In this document: positions 55,482 to 62,353 of the stretch, piece after piece
Position numbering within the stretch: position 1 is the first letter of the stretch
Layout: every line of letters starts with the position of its first letter
From: Neolewinella marina
GTDB taxonomy: Bacteria; Bacteroidota; Bacteroidia; Chitinophagales; Saprospiraceae
Length of the DNA: 64,000 nt
Assembly (NCBI RefSeq): GCF_002631205.1
Contig: NZ_PDLO01000001.1
Location: 930,001 to 994,000 of the forward strand
Direction of reading: 5' to 3'
Program-made: the position numbers and the translations under genes
The notes under the pieces: model-generated
Databases searched by the model: none
What the model was told of the DNA's origin: nothing
The model's input: only the letters and a program-made list of their open reading frames with translations

Positions 55482-56828
55482 ATGCCCCAAGCTTCTCCCC
55501 CGGTTGTACCCCGGTCGCTCCTTACGCCTTTCATCGTCGTCACTTCGCTGTTTGCCCTGTGGGGGTTCGCCAACGACATCACCAACCCGATGGTGTCGGC
55601 CTTCAAGAAGGTGCTGGAGCTCGACAACTTCCAGGCCAGCTGGGTGCAGTTCGCCTTTTACTTCGGCTACTTCACCATGGCCCTGCCCGCCGCCATCTTT
55701 GCCAAGCGGTATTCCTACAAGAAGAGCATCATCCTCGGACTCGGGCTCTACGCCACCGGGGCCCTCCTGTTCTATCCGGCGGCTTCCTGGGAAAGCTACG
55801 GTTTCTTTTTGCTGGCCCTGTATATCCTCACTTTCGGTCTTGCCTTCCTGGAAACGACGGCCAGCCCGTACATCATGTCGCTGGGCCCCGAAGCCACCGC
55901 TACCCGCCGGCTGAACCTGGCGCAGGCCTTCAATCCCATCGGGGCCCTGGGCGGGCTCATCGTGGCCAAGCAGTTCATCCTTTCCCGCCTGCGGGCGGAT
56001 GAGCTGGGGAGTGAGGCCTACGCCGCCCTGGAACCGGTGCGCAAGGCGGCCATCCGCACCTCCGACCTGGCGGTCATCCGCGATCCCTACATCCTGCTCG
56101 GCGTGGCGGTGCTGGTGCTGCTCGGATTGTTCCTGACCCTGAACATGCCCGAGAAATCAACGGAGCGGGGGAGGCTCGGCATCCGGGCCGCTATCCACCG
56201 GCTGTGGAGGCAGCCCCGCTACCGTGAGGCCGTGGTTGCCCAGGCCTTTTACGTTGGGGCCCAGATCATGTGTTGGACCTACATCTACCAGTACGCCGAA
56301 TCGATCGGCATTGCCAATGCCGACGCCGTCCCCTACGGCATCGCCGCCCTGGTGATCTTCCTGGTGGGCCGCTGGGTGGGCACATACCTGCTTCGCTTCT
56401 TCCCAGGCGGCACCCTGCTGCTGGCCTTCGCCGGCGGAGCTGCCCTCATGACCCTGCTCACCATCTTCCTCGTCGGCGTGGCCGGCCTCTACGCCCTGGT
56501 AGGGATCAGTTTCTTCATGTCGATCATGTTTCCCACCATCTATGGCATTGCGCTGGAGGGGCAGGGAGAGGATGCCAAGTTCGGCGCCGCCTTCCTGGTG
56601 ATGGCCATCGTGGGCGGGGCCCTCATGCCCACCCTCCAGGGACTGATTCTCGACCTCGGAGGAGCCGGCTATTCCGACATCCGCCTGCTGGGCGTGCCGG
56701 AAGTCAATTTTAGTTTTGTGCTACCGTTGCTGTGCTTCGCGGTGGTGGGCTGGTACGGCTACCGGGTTGCGGCCCACCACCCTCCGTCCACGCCGGACAT
56801 CGTTCCCTCCCCAACCCCCTCCCTATGA
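55482..56828 (+). CDS. FucP-family sugar:proton symporter (MFS)
   Basis: 448 residues, about 12 membrane helices. The N terminus has the FucP family signature FALWGFANDITNPMVSAFKK, followed by FYFGYFTMALPAAIFAKRYS, FLETTASPYIMSLGPE and RLNLAQAFNPIGALGG, all typical of L-fucose and glucose/galactose permeases. The exact sugar cannot be told. It starts 38 bases after the sigma-54 activator gene, and its stop overlaps the MBL gene start (ATGA), so the two are coupled. Confidence 0.9.
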   Translation: MPQASPPVVPRSLLTPFIVVTSLFALWGFANDITNPMVSAFKKVLELDNFQASWVQFAFYFGYFTMALPAAIFAKRYSYKKSIILGLGLYATGALLFYPAASWESYGFFLLALYILTFGLAFLETTASPYIMSLGPEATATRRLNLAQAFNPIGALGGLIVAKQFILSRLRADELGSEAYAALEPVRKAAIRTSDLAVIRDPYILLGVAVLVLLGLFLTLNMPEKSTERGRLGIRAAIHRLWRQPRYREAVVAQAFYVGAQIMCWTYIYQYAESIGIANADAVPYGIAALVIFLVGRWVGTYLLRFFPGGTLLLAFAGGAALMTLLTIFLVGVAGLYALVGISFFMSIMFPTIYGIALEGQGEDAKFGAAFLVMAIVGGALMPTLQGLILDLGGAGYSDIRLLGVPEVNFSFVLPLLCFAVVGWYGYRVAAHHPPSTPDIVPSPTPSL

Positions 56829-57670
56829 CCAGTCCACCGGACCGCCCCGACCTGCGGCTCTACGAAAGCGCGCTGTTCCGTACCGTCAGCAGCCTGATTG
56901 TCGGCGAAGATTACCTCCTCCTGGTCGACCCCACCTGGCTGCCGGGAGAGGTAGCCGCCATCCACGCCGAAGCAGAGGCACTGCTCCCGGGGCGGCAGGG
57001 CTACCTGCTGTTTACGCACTCGGACTACGACCATATCCTGGGCTTCGGCAAGTTTGCGGACTGGCACACCCTGGCTTCCCAATCCTTCGTGGATCACCCC
57101 GACCCGGAGGAGGTGCTGCGGGAGATCCGGGAGTTCGACGACCAGTACTACATCACCCGCGACCATCCGGTGGTCTATCCCCGCATCGACACGGCCATCG
57201 TTGGCGAAGGCACCGCCCACCGCCTGGGCAGTGAAACCTATCTGTTCTGGCAGTCCCCTGGCCACAACGCGGATGGACTGCTGGTCCTCCATCCCCAGCG
57301 GGGTATCCTCATCGTGGGGGATTACCTCAGCAACGTGGAATTTCCCTACCTCTACCACTCGGTGGCCGACTACCGGGCCACCCTGGACAAGATCGAAGCG
57401 ATACTGCAGGAATACGACGTCCGCATCCTGGTCAGTGGCCACGGCGACCCCACCAGTAATCCGGATGAAATGCACCAGCGTCTGGGGGATGCCCGTCGTT
57501 ACCTCGATGCGTTGGAGGCGTCCGTCCGCCAGCAGCAGCCCTTTGACCTGGAAGGGCTGTTCACCTGTTACCGGTTTCCGGGCGTCATGCGCAGGTTCCA
57601 TGCCGAAAATGTAATCCTGATGGAACGCCACGTCGCCCAGTATCCCAACCCTTCCACCGGGCTGTCCTAG
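56825..57670 (+). CDS. Metallo-beta-lactamase-fold hydrolase with altered metal motif
   Basis: 281 residues from ATG 56825, overlapping the transporter stop. The fold is recognisable: VGEDYLLLVDPTWLPGEVAA, the metal motif LLFTHSDYDHILGFGK, SPGHNADGLLVLHP (third His), ILIVGDYLSNVEF (bridging Asp) and ILVSGHGDPTSN (last His). The canonical HxHxDH reads HSDYDH, with Asp in place of the second His. MBL proteins hydrolyse esters, thioesters or phosphodiesters. The substrate is unknown. Coupled to a FucP-type transporter and followed 23 bases later by aceK. Confidence 0.85.
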   Translation: MTSPPDRPDLRLYESALFRTVSSLIVGEDYLLLVDPTWLPGEVAAIHAEAEALLPGRQGYLLFTHSDYDHILGFGKFADWHTLASQSFVDHPDPEEVLREIREFDDQYYITRDHPVVYPRIDTAIVGEGTAHRLGSETYLFWQSPGHNADGLLVLHPQRGILIVGDYLSNVEFPYLYHSVADYRATLDKIEAILQEYDVRILVSGHGDPTSNPDEMHQRLGDARRYLDALEASVRQQQPFDLEGLFTCYRFPGVMRRFHAENVILMERHVAQYPNPSTGLS

Positions 57671-57693
57671 GCAGCCACAACCCCTTGGCCTTC

Positions 57694-59430
57694 ATGCACC
57701 GCCCCGCACCCGCGTTCCCCGCCCTGTTGCACTACGAGGTTGCCCACCGGATCCTCATGGGCTACATGGACTATTACTACCGCTTCAAGCTGATCACCAA
57801 ACGGGCCCGGCTGCGGTTCGAGGCCCGCGACTGGCACGGTACCCAGGCCGACGCCCGTAGCCGCATCACCCTGTACCGGGAGGAGGTGAGCCGGACCAGT
57901 GAGCAATTGGCCCGGCTCATGGAGGACGTCAGCGGCGATACGGTCTTCTGGACCCGGGTGCGCGACGCTTTCGCCGAGGAGATTGCCCACTTCAACACCC
58001 GCAACATCGCCGAGACCTTTTTCAACTCGGTCTACCGCCACAGTCACGGCATCGGGGCCGACCCCGCGGTGATGTTCGTCCTGCGCACCGGCACCTACCG
58101 GGAGCACCGGGGGCTTTCGGCGATCAGTTACAACATCGACCTGGAGGGGCGGTCACTGGACGTAGTAGTCCGCCAGGTGCTCGACTACTTTCCCTTCGAG
58201 GTGGAGTGGGATGACCGGGAGCGCGACATTGCGCTGGTGGCCCGCCGCTGGGCCGCCCACCCGGCCAGCGCTTCCACCCGCCTGGAAATCCTGCAGTCCG
58301 TCTTCTACCGCAACAAGGTGGCCTACATCGTAGGGCGGCTGCTGGATCATGGCCGGGTCCATCCCTTCATCCTGCCCCTCCTCCACCCCGACGGCCGCGG
58401 CATCCTCATCGACGCCCTCCTGCTGGAGGCCGACCAGGTGGTATCTATCTTCAGCTACCACCGCTCCTACTTTCTGGCCGACATCAGCGTGCCGAGCGAC
58501 ATGGTAGACTTCCTGAACACCTTCATGCCGAGCAAGCAGGTCAGCGAGCTGTACAACGCCATCGGCTTTGAAAAGCACGGTAAGACGGTCTTCTACCGGG
58601 AGTTGCTCCGCCACATGCGCAAAACCGCGAAGGACCCCGCGGAACGCTTCGTCACCGCCCCCGGCATCGCAGGAATGGTGATGTACGTATTCACCATGCC
58701 GCGCCTCAACATGGTCTTCAAGGTGATCCGTGACACCTTCGCTCCCCCCAAGCAGGTGACCGCCGAGACCGTCAAGGCGAAGTACGACCTGGTCAAGCGC
58801 CACGACCGGGTGGGCCGGATGGCCGACAGCTACCTCTTCGAAAAACTGGCCCTGCCCCTGGACCGATTCGGCCCCGAGTGCCTGCGGGAGCTGGTCGATA
58901 CGGCCACCTCCCGGGTGACGGTCACGGACGACTGCGTGCTGCTCTCCCACGTCTACGTAGAAAAGAAGATGACTCCCCTGAACCTCTTCCTGCAGACCGC
59001 CGACGAGGCCATGGCCCAGAAGGCGCTGCGGGACTACGGCCGGGCGATCAAGCAGCTGGCGGCGGCCAACATCTTCCCCGGTGACCTGCTGCTGAAAAAC
59101 TTCGGCGTCACCCGCGTCAACCGGGTAGTCTTCTACGACTACGACGAAATCGAACTGGTCACCGACTGCAACTTCCGCCACCTCCCGGAGCCGCGTACTC
59201 CGGAACAGGAAATGGCCAGTCAGCCGTGGTACTACGTGGGGCCCCGCGACATCTTTCCCGAGGAGTTCCCCGGTTTCCTGCTGCGTTCCGGCCCCCACCT
59301 GACCTACTTGCGGCAGCAACACGGGGAGATTTTTGACGCCGACTTCTGGAACGACCTGAAGCAGCGGTTGCTGGCCGGGGAGATCATGGACGTCTTTCCC
59401 TACCGTACGGGATGCCGTTTCCTGCAGTAG
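57694..59430 (+). CDS. aceK: Isocitrate dehydrogenase kinase/phosphatase
   Basis: 578 residues from ATG 57694, the same length as E. coli AceK; TTG 57685 is an alternative. The kinase/phosphatase domain is closely AceK-like: APGIAGMVMYVFTMPRLNMV, VFKVIRDTFAPPKQVT, YDLVKRHDRVGRMADSYLFE, QLAAANIFPGDLLLKNFGVT, VVFYDYDEIELVTDCNFR and the C-terminal DIFPEEFPGFLL. The N-terminal regulatory domain is also present (FNTRNIAETFFNSVYRH). AceK switches isocitrate between the TCA cycle and glyoxylate shunt by phosphorylating Icd. It is mostly known from Proteobacteria. No aceA, aceB or icd is in the window. Confidence 0.96.
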   Translation: MHRPAPAFPALLHYEVAHRILMGYMDYYYRFKLITKRARLRFEARDWHGTQADARSRITLYREEVSRTSEQLARLMEDVSGDTVFWTRVRDAFAEEIAHFNTRNIAETFFNSVYRHSHGIGADPAVMFVLRTGTYREHRGLSAISYNIDLEGRSLDVVVRQVLDYFPFEVEWDDRERDIALVARRWAAHPASASTRLEILQSVFYRNKVAYIVGRLLDHGRVHPFILPLLHPDGRGILIDALLLEADQVVSIFSYHRSYFLADISVPSDMVDFLNTFMPSKQVSELYNAIGFEKHGKTVFYRELLRHMRKTAKDPAERFVTAPGIAGMVMYVFTMPRLNMVFKVIRDTFAPPKQVTAETVKAKYDLVKRHDRVGRMADSYLFEKLALPLDRFGPECLRELVDTATSRVTVTDDCVLLSHVYVEKKMTPLNLFLQTADEAMAQKALRDYGRAIKQLAAANIFPGDLLLKNFGVTRVNRVVFYDYDEIELVTDCNFRHLPEPRTPEQEMASQPWYYVGPRDIFPEEFPGFLLRSGPHLTYLRQQHGEIFDADFWNDLKQRLLAGEIMDVFPYRTGCRFLQ

Positions 59431-59475
59431 TTCTCACTGGTTGTTTTCTGATTCCCCCCGCTATCTTGGCCGGCC

Positions 59476-60744
59476 ATGATTGACCACCTGATTCAGCTGG
59501 CCCCCGATGCCAAGACCCTGGAAGCCGGCCGCCGCCTCTTCTACAGCCGGCGGTGGCGGTTGCTGGGTGGCGACGGTGAATGGATCTGGGGGGAGTTCGA
59601 CGTGGGTGGTAAACGCCCGGTAGAATCCGCCGTGCAGGTAGTCCGCGGGCGGTTCAGCTGCAGCTGCCGATCCCGCTCCCGCCCTTGCGCCCACAACCTG
59701 GCCCTGGTCCTGCTGCTCAAGAACAACCCCGACCGGCTCACCGTGGGCCAGCCGCCGGAGTGGGTGCGGTCGGTGCAGTACCAGGCCGAGCGGGCGCCAA
59801 AACCGGTCAAGGACGCCGCCCAGGCCGAGGACCGACTCGCGGCCCGGCTGGAACTCATGACCGCCGGCATCGACGAGCTGGAACTGCGGCTGCTCGACGT
59901 GGCCCGCCGCGGGATCGCCGATACCCTGGGGCAGGGGTCCGAATCATGGCTCGCTATGGCTACCCGACTCACGGATGCCAAGCTGCCCGGTCCAGCCGGT
60001 CGGGTGCGGCGTCTGGCCTCCCTGGGCGCCGAGGGAACCGAGGGAGAGATCGCCCGCACCCTGGGCGATTTATACCTCTTCATCCGGTCCTGGCGGATCC
60101 GCGAGGAACTACCGGAAGAGCGGCGTGCGGAGCTGTACCAGTTCGCGGGCATCACCACCCGCAAGGAAGAATTGCTCGCCCAGCCCGCCCGTGATGATCA
60201 CTGGCTGGTACTCGGAACGGTTTCCGGTACGGAGGACCGCCTGCGGTACCGACGGGTCTGGCTGCGGGGGGAGCAAAGCCGCCGCTACGCCCTGCTACTG
60301 GATTATGCCTTTGGTGAATTTCCCTTTGAGCAGTCCTGGCCGCTGTCGGCCTCCTTTTCCGGAGGGGTACGCTACTATCCGGGCAGCTACCCCCAGCGGG
60401 CCGTCTTCACCGATCCCCGGCCGGGGGGACGGCCATACGATGGGCTGAAGGGCTATCCCTCCTTCGAAGAAATGCTGGGTAACTACCGGCGGGCCCTGGG
60501 CACCAACCCCTGGCTGTATTACTATCCGGTGTACCTGGAAAGCGTGCGGCCGGTGAAATCGGGTGAGGACATGTTGCTCGTCGACGTTCGGGGCAGCGCC
60601 CTGCCCGTAATGTTAGGGTACGAGGGTTTTTACCGGCTGCTGGCCGTGAGCGGCGGCGGACCACTGTCGCTGTTTGCTGAATTCGACGGCTACCGGCTCC
60701 GGCCGCTGAGTGTACTGACCGCCCTGGGGCTGACGGAAGCCTAA
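59476..60744 (+). CDS. SWIM zinc-finger protein
   Basis: 422 residues. Near the N terminus (residues about 57-75) lies a SWIM motif of the form CxC(n)CxH: GRFSCSCRSRSRPCAHNLAL. The rest (about 90-420) is a helical middle region and a beta-rich C-terminal region (GGVRYYPGSYPQRAVFTDPR, LLVDVRGSALPVMLGYEGFY) like the SWIM proteins that accompany MoxR AAA and VWA proteins in predicted NTP-dependent conflict or regulatory systems. Those partners are not adjacent here, although they could lie elsewhere. A TATCTTG box sits 7 bases before the ATG. It overlaps prmC tail-to-tail by 4 bases. Confidence 0.85.
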   Translation: MIDHLIQLAPDAKTLEAGRRLFYSRRWRLLGGDGEWIWGEFDVGGKRPVESAVQVVRGRFSCSCRSRSRPCAHNLALVLLLKNNPDRLTVGQPPEWVRSVQYQAERAPKPVKDAAQAEDRLAARLELMTAGIDELELRLLDVARRGIADTLGQGSESWLAMATRLTDAKLPGPAGRVRRLASLGAEGTEGEIARTLGDLYLFIRSWRIREELPEERRAELYQFAGITTRKEELLAQPARDDHWLVLGTVSGTEDRLRYRRVWLRGEQSRRYALLLDYAFGEFPFEQSWPLSASFSGGVRYYPGSYPQRAVFTDPRPGGRPYDGLKGYPSFEEMLGNYRRALGTNPWLYYYPVYLESVRPVKSGEDMLLVDVRGSALPVMLGYEGFYRLLAVSGGGPLSLFAEFDGYRLRPLSVLTALGLTEA

Positions 60745-61598
60745 GGCTGGGTCGCTTCCCCTTCCGGCAGGGTGGCCCGCACCATGCGCCATTTATTCTG
60801 CAGGTCCTTGCGGCGGACCACGTCGGCATAGCCCGCATCCAGAAAGAGTTTCAGCACCTCTTCACTGTTGAATTCATTCGTTTCGCAGTAGAGCTGCCCA
60901 CCGGCCTTGAGTCCGTGGTGCCCCTGCCCGGCCAGCCGCCGGTAGAACAGCAGCGGGTCCTCCTCGGGAACGAAGAGGGCCATTTCGGGCTCGTGCTCCA
61001 GGGTGGAAGCGTCCATCTTGCTCCGCTCCGAGGGGGGGATGTAGGGCGGGTTGGACACGATGACGTCGTAGCGCCCCTCGGCCATGCTTTCCTCCAGCAC
61101 GTCGCCCTGGTGGAAAGTCACCGGGAGGTCGAGCCGCCGGGCGTTCTCGCGGGCCACTTCCAGGGCGGCTTCGCTGAGGTCGACGCCGCGGCACGTCCAG
61201 GCCGGCCGGCGGGCCTGCAGGGCCAGGGGGATACAGCCCGAGCCGGTACCGATGTCGATCACCGACCGTACGGTATGCTGGTTGTGGTCTTCCAGAATCC
61301 ACTCGACCAGCTCCTCGGTTTCCGGTCGGGGGATGAGGACGGAGGGGTTCACCTTCAGCTGGAGGCCGAAGAAGTCGGCAATGCCCGTAACGTACTGCAC
61401 CGGTTCGCCGGCCTTGAGGCGGTTCAGGGTGGTCCAGGCCAGGATCTGCTCCTCCTGGGTCAGTTTGCGGGGGCGGTTGCCCTGGCGGTAGCCAAAGAGG
61501 TCCTCCATTACCAGTCGGGATACGGAGGCTGATTCGCCCCGCCCGAGCAGGGGGCGCAATTCCCGGGTGATGTGCTTGGTCAGGTCGTCGGTTCTCAA
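60741..61598 (-). CDS. prmC: Peptide chain release factor N5-glutamine methyltransferase
   Basis: 285 residues. An N-terminal helical domain (about 1-85) for release-factor recognition precedes the methyltransferase: VIDIGTGSGCIPLALQARR (SAM motif I), RGVDLSEAALEVARENAR, and the hallmark NPPY in YDVIVSNPPYIPPSERSK. It methylates the Gln of the GGQ motif in RF1/RF2. It follows dcd by 22 bases, probably in one operon. Confidence 0.95.
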   Translation of the reverse strand: MRTDDLTKHITRELRPLLGRGESASVSRLVMEDLFGYRQGNRPRKLTQEEQILAWTTLNRLKAGEPVQYVTGIADFFGLQLKVNPSVLIPRPETEELVEWILEDHNQHTVRSVIDIGTGSGCIPLALQARRPAWTCRGVDLSEAALEVARENARRLDLPVTFHQGDVLEESMAEGRYDVIVSNPPYIPPSERSKMDASTLEHEPEMALFVPEEDPLLFYRRLAGQGHHGLKAGGQLYCETNEFNSEEVLKLFLDAGYADVVRRKDLQNKWRMVRATLPEGEATQP

Positions 61599-61620
61599 CG
61601 GGGAGTGGGCTTGTCGGGGG

Positions 61621-62157
61621 TTAGAAATGGTTCTTCCACATCATCGACTCCATGGGGCGGTTGCTCACCGCGTTGTACTTGGCGCCGGGTTTCTGGTTGT
61701 AGTAGTTCTCGATGTCGCCCTCCACGGCGAAGTAGATCAGCTGTCCGATCGGCATGCCGGCGTAAACGCGCACGGGATGGGTGCAGGAGATCTCCAGCGT
61801 CCAGTGGTTGCAAAAGCCCACGTCGCCCTTGCCCGCCGTGGCGTGGATGTCGATGCCCAGCCGCCCTACGCTGCTTTTGCCCTCGAGGAAGGGGACGCAA
61901 CTGTGGGTTTCGGTGTACTCCAGGGTGACGCCCAAGTAGAGGGTATTGGGGTGAAGGACGTAGCCCTCCTCGCCGATTTCCATCTCCTCAATGGTGTTGT
62001 GCTTGCGGGAATCCAGGATGTGATCCTTGTAGCGGGCCAGGTATTTTCCCAGGTGAACGTCGTAGCTGTTGGTCCCCAGGTTGGCCCGGTCGAAGGGGCG
62101 GATGACGATTTCTCCGCACTCCATGGCGGCCAGTATCTTTTTGTCGCTCCAGATCAT
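61621..62157 (-). CDS. dcd: dCTP deaminase
   Basis: 178 residues from ATG 62157 (MIWSDKKILAAMECGEIVIR). Family features: RANLGTNSYDVHLGKYLARY, FLEGKSSVGRLGIDIHATAG with the catalytic region (the R/S segment), and GFCNHWTLEISCTHPVRVYA. It deaminates dCTP to dUTP (or, in bifunctional forms, to dUMP) for thymidylate synthesis. The ATG lies 4 bases after a perfect TACCTTTG box, so the mRNA is probably leaderless. prmC follows. Confidence 0.95.
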   Translation of the reverse strand: MIWSDKKILAAMECGEIVIRPFDRANLGTNSYDVHLGKYLARYKDHILDSRKHNTIEEMEIGEEGYVLHPNTLYLGVTLEYTETHSCVPFLEGKSSVGRLGIDIHATAGKGDVGFCNHWTLEISCTHPVRVYAGMPIGQLIYFAVEGDIENYYNQKPGAKYNAVSNRPMESMMWKNHF

Positions 62158-62161
62158 ATGC

Positions 62162-62169
62162 CAAAGGTA
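62162..62169 (-). promoter_or_regulatory. TAnnTTTG -7 box for leaderless dcd
   Basis: TACCTTTG on the minus strand is 4 bases upstream of the dcd ATG (62157). It is identical to the guaB box and nearly as close to its start codon. A -33 TTG is not clear. Confidence 0.5.
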
Positions 62170-62275
62170 AGACAAGGTCGGCGGGACTGCGACCGTTGTA
62201 AGGCTGCGGCAGCCCACTACCGCCGTAATCTCCTGGCATTCAGGAGCAATCCGAACCTGCGCTTCGCCGCCAGGG

Positions 62276-62306
62276 TTGTTATTGTGCCTTAACAATTGTA
62301 TTTTTG
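62276..62306 (+). promoter_or_regulatory. Promoter for the GH51-like gene
   Basis: TTG (62276-62278), 20 bases, TATTTTTG (62299-62306) matches the Bacteroidota consensus. Transcription should start near 62312, leaving a leader of about 42 bases with a short GC-rich hairpin (GCCCCC and GGGGGGC, about 62308-62328). Confidence 0.55.
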
Positions 62307-62353
62307 CGCCCCCTTACCCCGGGGGGCTTCCAAATCCAACTAGCGTTCTTCTC

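Noticed and set aside
59476-60744. SWIM protein as part of a MoxR/VWA ternary conflict system
   Set aside because: None of the partner genes (MoxR AAA, VWA, DUF5682-like) is adjacent; only the single SWIM protein can be supported here.
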